The position numbers were made by a program, and so were the translations under genes. Below, piece after piece: positions 1 to 11,600 of a DNA stretch of 64,000 bases; the first letter of the stretch is position 1; each line of letters opens with the position of its first letter. The notes beneath the pieces were generated by a model. The model had not been told where the DNA came from and searched no databases. It saw only the letters and a program-made list of their open reading frames with translations. The DNA is from Mytilus californianus. Taxonomy: Eukaryota; Mollusca; Bivalvia; Mytilida; Mytilidae. The stretch is from assembly GCF_021869535.1 (NCBI RefSeq), contig NW_026262668.1, forward strand, positions 139,921,635 to 139,985,634, written 5' to 3'.

Positions 1-850
1 TGGGATTGATTTTGGGAGTTATAGTCCTAACAGTTTAGGAATTAGGGGCCAAAAAGGGGCCCAAATAAGCATTTTTCTAGTTTCCAGACAATAACTTGTG
101 GAACGATGTATGGATCTCTCTAAAATTATACCACAAGTTTCCATACCACAAAGGGATGGTTAGGATTGGATTTGGGGGGTTATGGCTCAAACCATTTAGG
201 AATTAGGGGGAAAACAGGGGTTTCCTGGTTAATGGACAATTAAAAAAAAGTACAATGTTAAGTTTGGATTACCTCCCTTACACTGCTTTTAAATTATGTA
301 TAAAGAAATGTTGTATTGTCTTGAGGTGATTAGCTGTCAATTTATTTTTAGAAGTTACTATTTAAAAATGCTGATTAAGGAATATTTAATATATTAATTT
401 TAGCCATGATTATGTATGTCATTTTCTATTTTAAGACTTTTATGATGTATTTAAATGGGTAATTATGGGACAATTTTTTTCTCATTTCTGATTTCAGAAA
501 TTAAAAAGAGAATTTCTTCAATAATTTTTTTTTTAAAAAAAAAGGGGGTTTGGGTTGGTAAAAATTTGTTATTGTTTTTTTTGGGGGGGGGGGGGTCAAT
601 TCACAACAGCATAATGTATTGCACAAAAGCAAAAAATTGAATATAAATTCAAATCATATAACCAATTCTAAGTTCTTTGACTACAGTTATTCTGTGTCAG
701 AAACTTATTATGTGTCAAATATTTAATTACAATCCAATTAAATTCAGACCTGTATCAAGTGCGAATATTGTGTCCATTTTGGCCCCAACTGTTCAGGGTT
801 GGACCTCTGCGGTCGTATCCAGCTGCGCTCAGCGAAGCAATTTATTTTAG
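1..850 (+). mobile_element. interspersed element, family B, left part outside window
   Basis: Internal ~165-bp units (GGGATTGATTTTGGG, AAGCATTTTTCTAGTTTCCA, CAATAACTTGTG) and a right end reading TGCGGTCGTAT (808-818), then AGCTGCGCTCAGCGAAGCA. The same architecture recurs at 29260-30548 and 42362-43350. No coding capacity. A homopolymer zone (runs of T, A and 12 G, 525-596) sits at the same relative place in all three copies. Confidence 0.7.
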
Positions 851-859
851 CATGTCAGG

Positions 860-1660
860 GCCTTTTAAAGCGGACTATATGGTATGGGTTTTTATGCGCC
901 CATTTACGGGATGATTATGGTATACCGTTGTCCGTCTGTCCATCCGTCCTTCGTCAACATATCGGACATTAACTCAAAAACGCTTAAACCAATTTGCATA
1001 AAACTTTGGTGAATTGTTTATATCTATTGACGTGAGCTCCCTTTCGTTTTTTATAAATTTTAGATTTTACTTTTCCGAGTTATGGGGTTTTATTCATTGA
1101 AAAAAGGGGGATTTTCAAGTTTTCGGGAAATAACTCAAGAATGCTTTCACCAACTTGCAAGAAATTGTGGTGAATTGTTTATATCTATTGACATGAGCTC
1201 CCTTTCGATTTTTGTATATTTTAGATTTTACGTTTCCGAGTTACAGGGTTTTATTCATAAAAAAAAGGGGGATTTTCAAAAATGCTTTCAGCAGTTCTTA
1301 TGAAACTTTGGTGAATTGTTTATATCTATTGATGTAAGCTCCGTTTGGACGTCCGTCCATTGTCAACATGTCGGACATTAACTCAAAAATGCTTTAACCA
1401 ATTTGCATAAAACTTTGGTGAATTGTTTATATCTATTGACGTGAGCTCCCTATCGTTTTTTATAAATTTTAGATTTTACATTTCTGAGTTATGGCGTTTT
1501 ATTCATTAAAAAAGGGGGGTTTTCTAGTTTTCGGACAATAACTCAAAAATACTGTCAGCAATTCTCATGAAACTTTGGTGAATTGTTTATATCTATTGAT
1601 GTAAGCTCCCTTTACATTTTCATAAATTTCTAATATGACATTGAGAATTAATTGAACTTT
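860..1660 (+). mobile_element. interspersed element, family F, with internal tandem core
   Basis: Begins near GCGCCCATTTACGGGATGAT, then a GTCCGTCTGTCC tract and five ~110-160-bp units, each with TGAATTGTTTATATCTATTG (starts 1010, 1171, 1312, 1420, 1580). Same design as other non-coding elements in this window: short ends plus a repeated core. Confidence 0.55.
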
Positions 1661-1689
1661 AGTTGTTTATAGTCTGACAACAGATTTAC

Positions 1690-2010
1690 TAAGTATTGTG
1701 CAACAGCACAGTGTATTGCACAACAGCAAGAAATCTTTAATTGAATATAAATTCAATTCATATAACCAATTTCAAGTTCTTTGACTATTCAGAAACCTAT
1801 AATATGTCAAATATTTAATACAATCCCAATTCAGACATGTATCACGCTTGAATATTGTGTCCATTTTTGCCCCAACTGTTCAGGGTTGGACCTCTGCAGG
1901 CATATCCAGCTGTTCTCATTGTTGAAGGCTGTACGGTTGCCTATAATTGCTTTCATCCACTTTTGAACTTTGGTGGATAGTTGTCTCATTGGCAGTCATA
2001 CCAGGTACAT
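1690..2010. mobile_element. fragments of family B right end and family D (reverse)
   Basis: 1690-1910 repeats the family B right end (CAGCACAGTGTATTGCACAA to GACCTCTGC). 1921-2005 (TTGAAGGCTGTACGGTTGCC ... GTTGTCTCATTGGCAGTCAT) is the reverse complement of the family D start seen at 50998. Confidence 0.6.
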
Positions 2011-2027
2011 CTCCTTATTTTTATAGT

Positions 2028-2440
2028 GTACACAAGATATAGTAAACCAGCTGAAATATGTGTACACCATATGATATAGTATACACAAGATGAAGTAAAC
2101 CAGCTGAAATATGTGTACACCATATGATATAGTATACACAAGCTGAAGTAAACCAGCTGATATATGTGTTCACCATATGATATAGTGTACACAAGCTGAA
2201 GTAAACCAGCTGATATATATGTACACCATATGATATAGTGTACACAAGCTGAAGTAAAGCAGCTGATATATGTGTACACCATATGATATAGTGTACACAA
2301 GCTGAAGTAAACCAGCTGATATATGTGTACACCATATGATATAGTGTACACAAGCTGAAGTAAAGCAGCTGATATATGTGTACACCATATGATATAGTGT
2401 ACACAAGCTGAAGTAAACCAGCTGATATATGTATATGTGT
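2028..2440. repeat. 53-bp tandem repeat, ~8 copies, with palindromic core
   Basis: Unit AGCTGAAGTAAACCAGCTGA plus TATATGTGTACACCATATGATATAGTGTACACA; period 53 between copies at 2181, 2234, 2287. Each unit carries inverted arms TGTACAC/GTGTACA around CATATGATATA. The reverse-strand reading frames here are a by-product of the array. Confidence 0.9.
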
Positions 2441-2492
2441 TCACCAAAGTGATGTTCAATATAAATCCACATTATCTACTTTTTTATTACAG

Positions 2493-2645
2493 AATAATGG
2501 GGATCACCGATTGACTTCTCTGCTGTCTACCTGGAGAGGACCTCGTACCGTCATCATTCCAAAGACTGACCAAGGATACGGCTTTACTCTAAGACACTTT
2601 ATTGTGTATCCTCCAGATATAACACGGTCCAGTCCAAATCTACAT
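2493..2645 (+). CDS. ARHGAP21: ARHGAP21-like exon 1 of window: first half of PDZ domain
   Basis: The acceptor is the T-rich tract ending in ACAG at 2492 and the donor is GTAAGT at 2646. The 51 codons start in phase 0. The string [20 protein letters not shown] is the family's first PDZ strand and carboxylate-binding loop (GYGF in place of GLGF), followed by [13 protein letters not shown]. Upstream codons must lie on an exon left of the window. The last ~55 nt of this exon and its donor are copied in tandem downstream. Confidence 0.92.
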
Positions 2646-5600
2646 GTAAGTTATGTGGTCTAGAAATGATACTTCATTGTTTATCCTTCAGATATAACAC
2701 GGTCCAGTCCAAATGTACATGTAAGTTATGTGGTCTAGAAAGGACACTTTATTGTTTATCCTCCAGATATAACACGGTCCAGTCCAAATCTACATGAAAG
2801 TTATGTGGTCTAGAAAGGACACTTTATTGTTTATCCTCCAGATATAACACGGTCCAGTCCAAATCTACATGTAAGTTATGTGGTCTAGAAAGGACACTTT
2901 ATTGTTTATCCTCCAGATATAACACGGTCCAGTCCAAATCTACATGAAAGTTATGTGGTCTAGAAAGGACACTTTATTGTTTATCCTCCAGATAACCATG
3001 TCAGCTTTTCTCATCACTTGGCGTCCGTCGTCCGTCGGCGTCGTTAGCTTTTTACAAAAATCTTCTCCTCTGAAACCACAGGGCCAAATTTAACCAAACT
3101 TGGCCACATTCATCATTAGGATATATAGTTTAAAAAATGTGTTCGATGACCCCGCCAACCAACCAAGATGGCCGCCATGGCTAAAAATAGAACATAGGGG
3201 TAAAATGTAGATTTTGGCTTATATCTCTGAAACCAAAGCATTTAGAGTAAATCTGACATAGGGTAAAACTGATTATCAGGTCAAGATCTATCTGCCCTGA
3301 AATTTTCAGACAAATCTGACAACCTGTTGTTGGGTTGCTGCCCCTGAATTGGTAATTTTAAGGAAATTTTGCAGTTTTTGGTTATTATCTTGAATATTAT
3401 TATAGATAGAGATAAACTGTAAACAGCAATAATGTTCAGCAAAGTAAGATCTACAAATAAGTTGTCATGACCAAAATTGTCAGTCGATCCCTTTAGGAGT
3501 TATTGCCCTTAATAGTCAATTTTTAACAATTTTTTGTAAATTTTTGTAATCTTTTACAAAAATCTTCTTCTCTGAAACTACTGAGACAAATTTAACCATA
3601 CTTGGCCATAATCATTATTAGGGTATCTAAATTAAAAAATTTGTCCGATGACCCCGCCTTCCAACCATCATGGCCGACTTGGTTAAAAATAGAACATAGG
3701 GGTAAAATGCAGTTTTTGGTCTATATCTCTGAAACTAAAGCATTTAGAGCAAATCTGACAGGTGTCAAAAATGTTCATCAGATTAAGATTTATCTGCCCT
3801 GAAATTTTCAGACGAATCCAACAACTCGTTGTTGGGTTGCTGCCCCTGAGTTAGTAATTTTTAACAAAAGTTTTGCAGTTTTTTGTTATTATCTTAGATA
3901 TCATTATAATATCTAATATCAAATACTATTAATTATGATTTTAACCTTATTTTACATGATTTCCAAAGCATCAGTAAATACAGGTGAGCGACACAGGCTC
4001 TTGAGAGCCTCTAGTTGTTATTATCTTAGATATCATTATAATATCTAATATCTAATACTATTAATTATGATTTTAACCTTATTTTACATGATTTCCAAAG
4101 CATCAGTAAATACAAGGGAGCGACACAGGCTCTTGAGAGCCTCTAGTTATTTAATGAAATAATATTTGAAGAGCTATGTTCTCATATGTCTAATTTTAAA
4201 ATTCTCCAAAGTATTATATATATTTTAAAGGTGCTTGAGATGAGCAATGCATATAACATTGGTTTGGATCCATGTTTTCATGATTCCCTATTCTCTGCTT
4301 GAAACATTCACTTCAAAGCATCTGAAAAAATCATTTTATGTCTACTGATTTAAGATAAACACTACTCTGCTGTTTGATTGGGAATTCTTGGTTTTGATAT
4401 TCACCGTTTATTAAATCCTCAGTTACTGCAGAACTAGTTAAGTTTTTGATTTAAAAGATCTTGATATAGAATTATACTTATATAATCATTCAAATTAGAC
4501 AAGGGAGAGATTCTTTTGGTGATCACAAGTGGAATAGTTTGGAATTGTGGTAAGTGTCAGTTTGTTTTTTACAGTTACAGTTACAGTTTTATGCATTAAA
4601 TATTTGTTACATACTTTTTTTTTTGCCTCATATTTCATATAAATATAATGTTTTATTTCAAAAAAATATTTTGAAGGTATTTATGGTTAAATTTTAACAA
4701 ATCATTGAAAGAAACAGAATTGTCTGAAGTACACTTTTTTATTTGGTCATAACTTTATTATGTATCGTTCTTTTGATGTGAACATGTATAATATTTTTTT
4801 TACAATTTTGACAATTAAATTTGGTTGAAATATATAGCAAATTTTTGGACAAAAGAATTCTGGATTACTACCTTTGACTTTCTTGGTTATATGGTCACAT
4901 ATAATAAGACAAAGATCACTTTTGATTTTGAGGTAAATGCATCTAATGTCAAGGTCATAGTTATTAAAAAAAAAAGTAATTTTTTCCCTATTGCTAAAAC
5001 AAAGACTACATATGGCACTATTGATTTTGAGGAGGTCAATATCTTCAAGGTCAAGGTTACTCAAAATATACCACATTTTGTGCAGAAAAGGGGTGTTTAG
5101 ATTCTTAATTGAACACTACATGTAGGATTAAAACCTTACTTGGATATATGGTCAAATATAATTAGAGGAAGATCCGTATTAATTTTTGGGTCACTTATAT
5201 CTAAGGCCAAGGTCAAGTTACATAAAATACATTTGTGTAAGGCAATGTTACGGACTAAAATCATTACAGAAAAGAATCATTCATTAAAGAAAACAGGTCA
5301 AACTATGCTATCAAGACACTAATGCTTTTCCCCCTTTTTAAAGGGGTGTGGGATATATGAGCTTGCTAATTTAAGTTTATTAATTCATAGATAAAAGCTA
5401 AAAAAATCATCTCGTCAACTTTCAGGTATTCCTTCTGGCCCCTCTTTAGTATATAACACATATTGTTTGAGTGTACCTTGCTCACCAAATTAACTTTCAA
5501 TTTTCAGGTATTCCTTCTGGTCTCTCTTTAGTATAATATACATATTGTTTGAGTGTACCTTGCTCATCAATTTTATTGTTAACTTTCAGGTATTTCTCCT

Positions 5601-8600
5601 GGTCCTTCTTTATTTGTTTTTGGGTTTCCTTGCCCATCAATTTTAGTGTAAACTCGCAGGTGAAAATGAAATATATACAATGAAATGTTTGTTTCATGTA
5701 GAAGTTATAATTGTGTATCATTCATTTTCCAAATTTCTGTGGTATTTGTACATCTGCTGGATACATTTATGACTTGCAATAAAAAATTGACTGCTGTCTG
5801 TCTTATGAAGTGTTGATAACATATTCCATGTTATCAGTACAGTGTTGATAGTAATGCTTCATTAATACAACCCAAGATATTTCTGATGATGATTCATACA
5901 TAAGGCTGTTATTCCTTTTGTAGATTGTCTTTCTTTCCTGACACAGGTTTACCATCTTTTGTAGACTGCTTAAATCATGTCTCACATATGTGTACCATAA
6001 GTTCTATCTTTTGTAGACTGCCTTAAATCATTCTTTACATATGTGTACCCTAAGTCCTAACTTTGTAGACTGCCTTAAATCATTCTTAACATATGTGTAC
6101 CCTAAGTTCTATCTTTTGTAGACTGCCTTAAATCATTCTTTACATATGTGTACCCTAAGTCCTAACTTTGTAGATCGCCTTAAATCATTCTTAACATATG
6201 TGTACCTTAAGTTCTATCTTTTGTAGACTGCCTTAAATCATTCTTTACATATGTGTACCCTAAGTCCTAACTTTGTAGATCGCCTTAAATCATTCTTTAC
6301 ATATGTGTACCCTAAGTCCTAACTTTGTAGATCGCCTTAAATCATTCTTAACATATGTGTACCCTAAGTTCTATCTTTTGTAGACTGCCTTAAATCATTC
6401 TTTACATATGTGTACCCTAAGTCCTAACTTTGTAGATCGCCTTAAATCATTCTTTACATATGTGTACCCTAAGTCCTAACTTAGTAAACTTCCTTAAATC
6501 ATGTCTAACATATGTATACCCTAAGTACTAACTTTGTAGACTGCCATAAATCATTCCTTACATATGTGTACCCGAAGTTCTAACTTAGTAAACTGCCTTA
6601 AATCATGTCTTACATATGTATACCCAAGTTCTAACATTGTAGACTACCTTGTTTGCAGATTTTCCTGAAATTGCAATAAAAGATCTTGCATTAATAAATG
6701 CACACATTAATTTCTGAATTCATTTACAGTAATAGTTTTAGAAAAATATTAAACAATGGCTTCATACTCAACATTTCATGCATTCTTTAAGAAAAGTTTC
6801 CCTTGAAACAAAAACTGTTGAGAAATTATGATGCTGATCAACTGTTACATACTACATTGTTGGTGTTCCATGGCTCGCTTCAAATAATTGTTTCTCCAAA
6901 TAGTTGTTCAAGCATCACTTATATTACACAAAAATTCTTGCAATCACAGCTTTGAAGGATGATTGTTAAAGGTTTATACATTACACAGTAGAAATATTTG
7001 TGTAAATCTCCTCATGTTATTCAGATGAACCTTTATCTATTTTAGTAAAAATCTTTGTTGTTTAATCTAAATCAAACAAAAAACATCAGATAGCTGCTTC
7101 TTTATAATTACTAAAGCAATGTTGATGATTCCCTTGATGGGTAGGAAACAAGAGATATAAACCCTTGAAGGAGCTATAAACCTTTGAAGATTAGGGCATG
7201 GGAGCTAAATCCCTTGATGGGAAGGAAACAAGAGATATAAACCCTTGAAGGAGCTATAAACCTTTGAAGATTAGGGCATGGGAGCTAAAACCCTTAATGG
7301 GAAGAGCATAGGAGATGTAAACCCTTGATGGGTGAAGCATGGTAGATATAAATGTTTGATGGATAGGACATTGGAGATGTAAACCCTTGATGGGTGAAGC
7401 ATGGTAGATATAAATGTTTGATGGATAGGACATTGGAGCTATAAACCTTTGAAGGGTATGGCATTGAAGCTAATGACCATTGAAGGGTAGGGCATGGAGA
7501 TATAAACCTTTGATGGGTGAAGCATGGGAGATATAAACCCTTGATGGGTAAAGCATGGGAGATATAAACCCTTGATGGGTAAAGCATGGGAGATATAAAC
7601 CCTTGATGGGTAAAGCATGGGAGATATAAACCCTTGATTGGTAAAACATGGGAGATATAAACCCTTGATGGGTAAAGCATGAGAGATATAAACCCTTGAT
7701 GGGAAAAGCAAGGGAGATATAAACCCTTGATGGGTAAATCATGGGAGATATAAACCCTTGATGGGTAAAGCATGGGAGATATAAACCCTTGATGGGTGAA
7801 GCATGGGATATAAACCCTTGATGGGTAAAGCATGGGAGATATAAACCCTTGATGGGTGAAGCATGGGAGATATAAACCCTTGATGGGTAAAACATGGGAG
7901 ATATAAACCCTTGATGAGTAAAGCATGGGAGATATAAACCCTTGATGGGTAAAGCATGGGAGATATAAACCCGTGATGGGTAAAGCATGGGAGATATAAA
8001 CCCTTGATAGGTAAAGTATGGGAGATATAAACCCTTGATGGGTAAAGCATGGGAGATATAAACCCTTGATGGGTAAAGCATGGGAGATATAAACCCTTGA
8101 TGGGTAAAGCATGGGAGATACAAACCCTTGATGGGTAAAGTATGGGAGATATAAAACCTTAACCTACACTCACTGATTTTGGACAGGTATAACATACACA
8201 TTGGGGGCATCTTTTTATTGAGATCCTCAGATGGAATTTTATATTTGGTTCCCTGTATGATGCTTTCTAAGTAAACTAATAAGGATACCAGCATGTATAC
8301 AAGAACAGGAATAAGTCCTTAAACAAATCTACTTCAGTATACAAGAACAGGAATAAGTCCTTAAACAAATCTACTTCAGTATACAAGAACAGGAATAAGT
8401 CCTTAAACAAATCTACTTCAGTATACAAGAACAGGAATAAGTCCTTAAATCTACTTCAGTATACAAGAACAGGAATAAGTCCTTAAACAAATCTACTTCA
8501 GTATACAAGAACAGGAATAAGTCCTTAAACAAATCTACTTCAGTATACAAGAACAGGAATAAGTCCTTAAACAAATCTACTTCAGAATACAAGAACAGGA

Positions 8601-11600
8601 ATAAGTCCTTAAACAAATCTACTTCAGTATACAAGAACAGGAATAAGTCCTTAAACAAATCTACTTCAGTATACAAGAACAGGAATAAGTCCTTAAACAA
8701 ATCTACTTCAGTATACAAGAACAGGAATAAGTCCTTAAATCTACTTCAGTATACAAGAACAGGAATAAGTCCTTAAACAAATATACTTCAGTATACAAGA
8801 ACAGGAATAAGTCCTTAAACAAATCTACTTCAGTATACAAGAACAGGAATAAGTCCTTAAACAAATCTACTTCAGTATACAAGAACAGGAATAAGTCCTT
8901 AAACAAATCTACTTCAGAATACAAGAACAGGAATAAGTCCTTAAACAAATCTACTTCAGTATACAAGAACAGGAATAAGTCCTTAAACAAATCTACTTCA
9001 GAATACAAGAACAGGAATAAGTCCTTAAACAAATCTACTTCAGTATACAAGAACAGGAATAAGTCCTAAAACAAATCTACTTCAGAATACAAGAACAGGA
9101 ATAAGTCCTTAAACAAATCTACTTCAGTATACAAGAACAGGAATAAGTCCTTAAACAAATCTACTTCAGAATCAATTTTTGTAGTAGAAATGTGAATCCC
9201 TTTTAGGAAAGATATCTATAAGAAAAGAAAGATGATTCCCTTTTAGGCTGTATATCTAATTGAAAAGAATAGTGACTCCTTTTTGGGTGTAGATATCAAA
9301 TAGAAAAAGAAAGGTAACTTCCTTTAGGGTAAATATTAAATAGAATGTAATGATGGCTCCCTTTAAGGCTAGATAATAAGTGAATATATTGATGACTGAT
9401 CCATTTTATGGTAAATACAAAAAATGATAGATTGGCGACTCCCTTTTAGGGTAGTTATAGAAATTAATACAATGGCGACTCCCTTTTAGCAAATGTTTAT
9501 GGTAGATATAGAAAATATATAAAATGGTGACTCCCCTTTAGGATAAATATATAAAAAATAATAGAATGGAAACTCCCATTTTAGGGTAGATATAGAAAAT
9601 AATAGAATGGTGACTCCCTTATAGGATAAACATATAGAAAATAATAGAATGGTGACTCCCTTATAGGATAGATATATAGAAAATAATAGAATGGTGACTT
9701 CCTTATAGGATAAACATATAGAAAATAATAGAATGGTGACTCCCTTATAGGATAGATATATAGAAAATAATAGAATGGTGACTCCCTTATAGGATAAATA
9801 TATAGAAAATAATAGAATGGTGACTCCCTTATAGGATAAACATATAGAAAATAATAGAATGGTGACTCCCTTATAGGATAAACATATAGAAAATAATAGA
9901 ATGGTGACTCCTTTTAGGGTAGTTATAGAAAATAATAAAATGGTGACTCCCTTTTACATGTTTTAGGGTAGTTATAGAAAATAATAGGAAGTTGTCTTCC
10001 TTTTAGGGTAATGATCAATTATAACAGAATGGTGACTTCTATTAAGGACTAGGCTGGTAGAAAGTTTTTACTTTAGTGTCAATCATCTCAATAAGGCTCA
10101 GTTGGTTGTGTTGTACACTGGAATCTTAGGGTCTCAATAAGGCTCAGTTGGTGTTGTTGTACACTGGAATCTTAGGGTCTCAATAAGGCTCAGTTGGTTG
10201 TGTTGTACACTGGAATCTAATGGTCTCAATAAGGCTCAGTTGGTTGTGTTGTTCACTGGAATCTTAGGGGTCTCAATAAGGCTCAGTTGGTTGTGTTGTA
10301 CACTGGAATCTTAGGGGTCTCAATAAGGCTCAGTTGGTTGTGTTGTACACTGGAATCTTAGGGTCTCAATAAGGCTCAGTTGGTTATGTTGTACGCTGTA
10401 ATCTTAGGGTCTCAATAAGGCTCAGTTGGTTGTGTTGTACACTGGAATCTTAGGGTCTCAATAAGGCTCAGTTGATGTTGTTGTACACTGGAATCTTAGG
10501 GTCTCAATAAGACTCGGTTGGTTGTGTTGTACACTGGAATCTTAGTGTCTCAATAAGGCTCAGTTGATGTTGTTGTACGCTGGAATCTTAGGGTCTAAAT
10601 AAGGCTCAGTTGGTGTTGTTGTACACTGGAATCTTAGGGTCTCAATAAGGCTCAGTTGGTGTTGTTGTACACTGGAATCTTAGGGTCTCAATAAGGCTCA
10701 GTTGGTTGTGTTGTACACTGGAATTTTAGGGTCTCAATAAGGCTCAGTTGGTTGTGTTGTACACTGGAATCTTAGGGTCTCAATAAGGCTCAGTTGGTTG
10801 TGTTGTACACTGGAATCTTAGGGTCTCAATAAGGCTTGGTTGGTGTTGTTGTACGCTGGAATCTTAGGGTCTCAATAAGGCTCTGTTGGTTGTGTTGTAC
10901 ACTGGAATCTTAGGGTCTCAATAAGGCTTGGTTGATGTTGTTGTACACTGGAATTTTAGGTTCTCAATAAGGCTCAGTTGGTTGTGTTGTACACTGGAAT
11001 CTTAGGGTCTCAATAAGGCTCAGTTGGTTGTGTTGTACACTGGAACTTTAGGTTCTCAATAAGGCTCAGTTGGTTGTGTTGTACACTGGAATCTTAGGGT
11101 CTCAATAAGGCTCAGTTGGTTGTGTTGTACACTGGTATCTTAGGGTCTCAATAAGGCTCAGTTGGTTGTGTTGTACACTGGAATCTTATATAATTAGGGT
11201 CTCAATAAAGCTCAGTTGGTGTTGTTGTACACTGGAATTTTAGGGTCTCAATAAGGCTCAGTTGGTGTTGTTGTACACTGGAATTTTAGGGTCTCAATAA
11301 GGCTCAGTTGGTTGTGTTGTACACTGGAATCTTAGGGTCTCAATAAGGCTCAGTTGGTGTTGTTGTACACTGGAATTTTAGGTTCTCAATAAGGCTCAGT
11401 TGGTTGTGTTGTACACTGGAATATTAGGGTCTCAATAAGGCTCAGTTGGTTGTGTTGTACACTGGAATCTTAGGGTCTCAATAAGGCTCAGTTGGTGTTG
11501 TTGTACACTGGAATTTTAGGGTCTCAATAAGGCTCAGTTGGTTGTGTTGTACACTGGAATCTTAGGGTCTCAATAAGGCTCAGTTGGTTGTGTTGTACAC

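Noticed and set aside
4747..5322. Overlapping open frames on both strands
   Set aside because: Low-complexity AT-rich translations with no conservation; a repeated TTTTGATTTTGAGG motif suggests a small repeat.
7294..9050. Minus-strand frames of 100-274 codons in the 31- and 42-bp arrays
   Set aside because: Translations are pure repeat units, arising from period and lack of stops rather than coding constraint.
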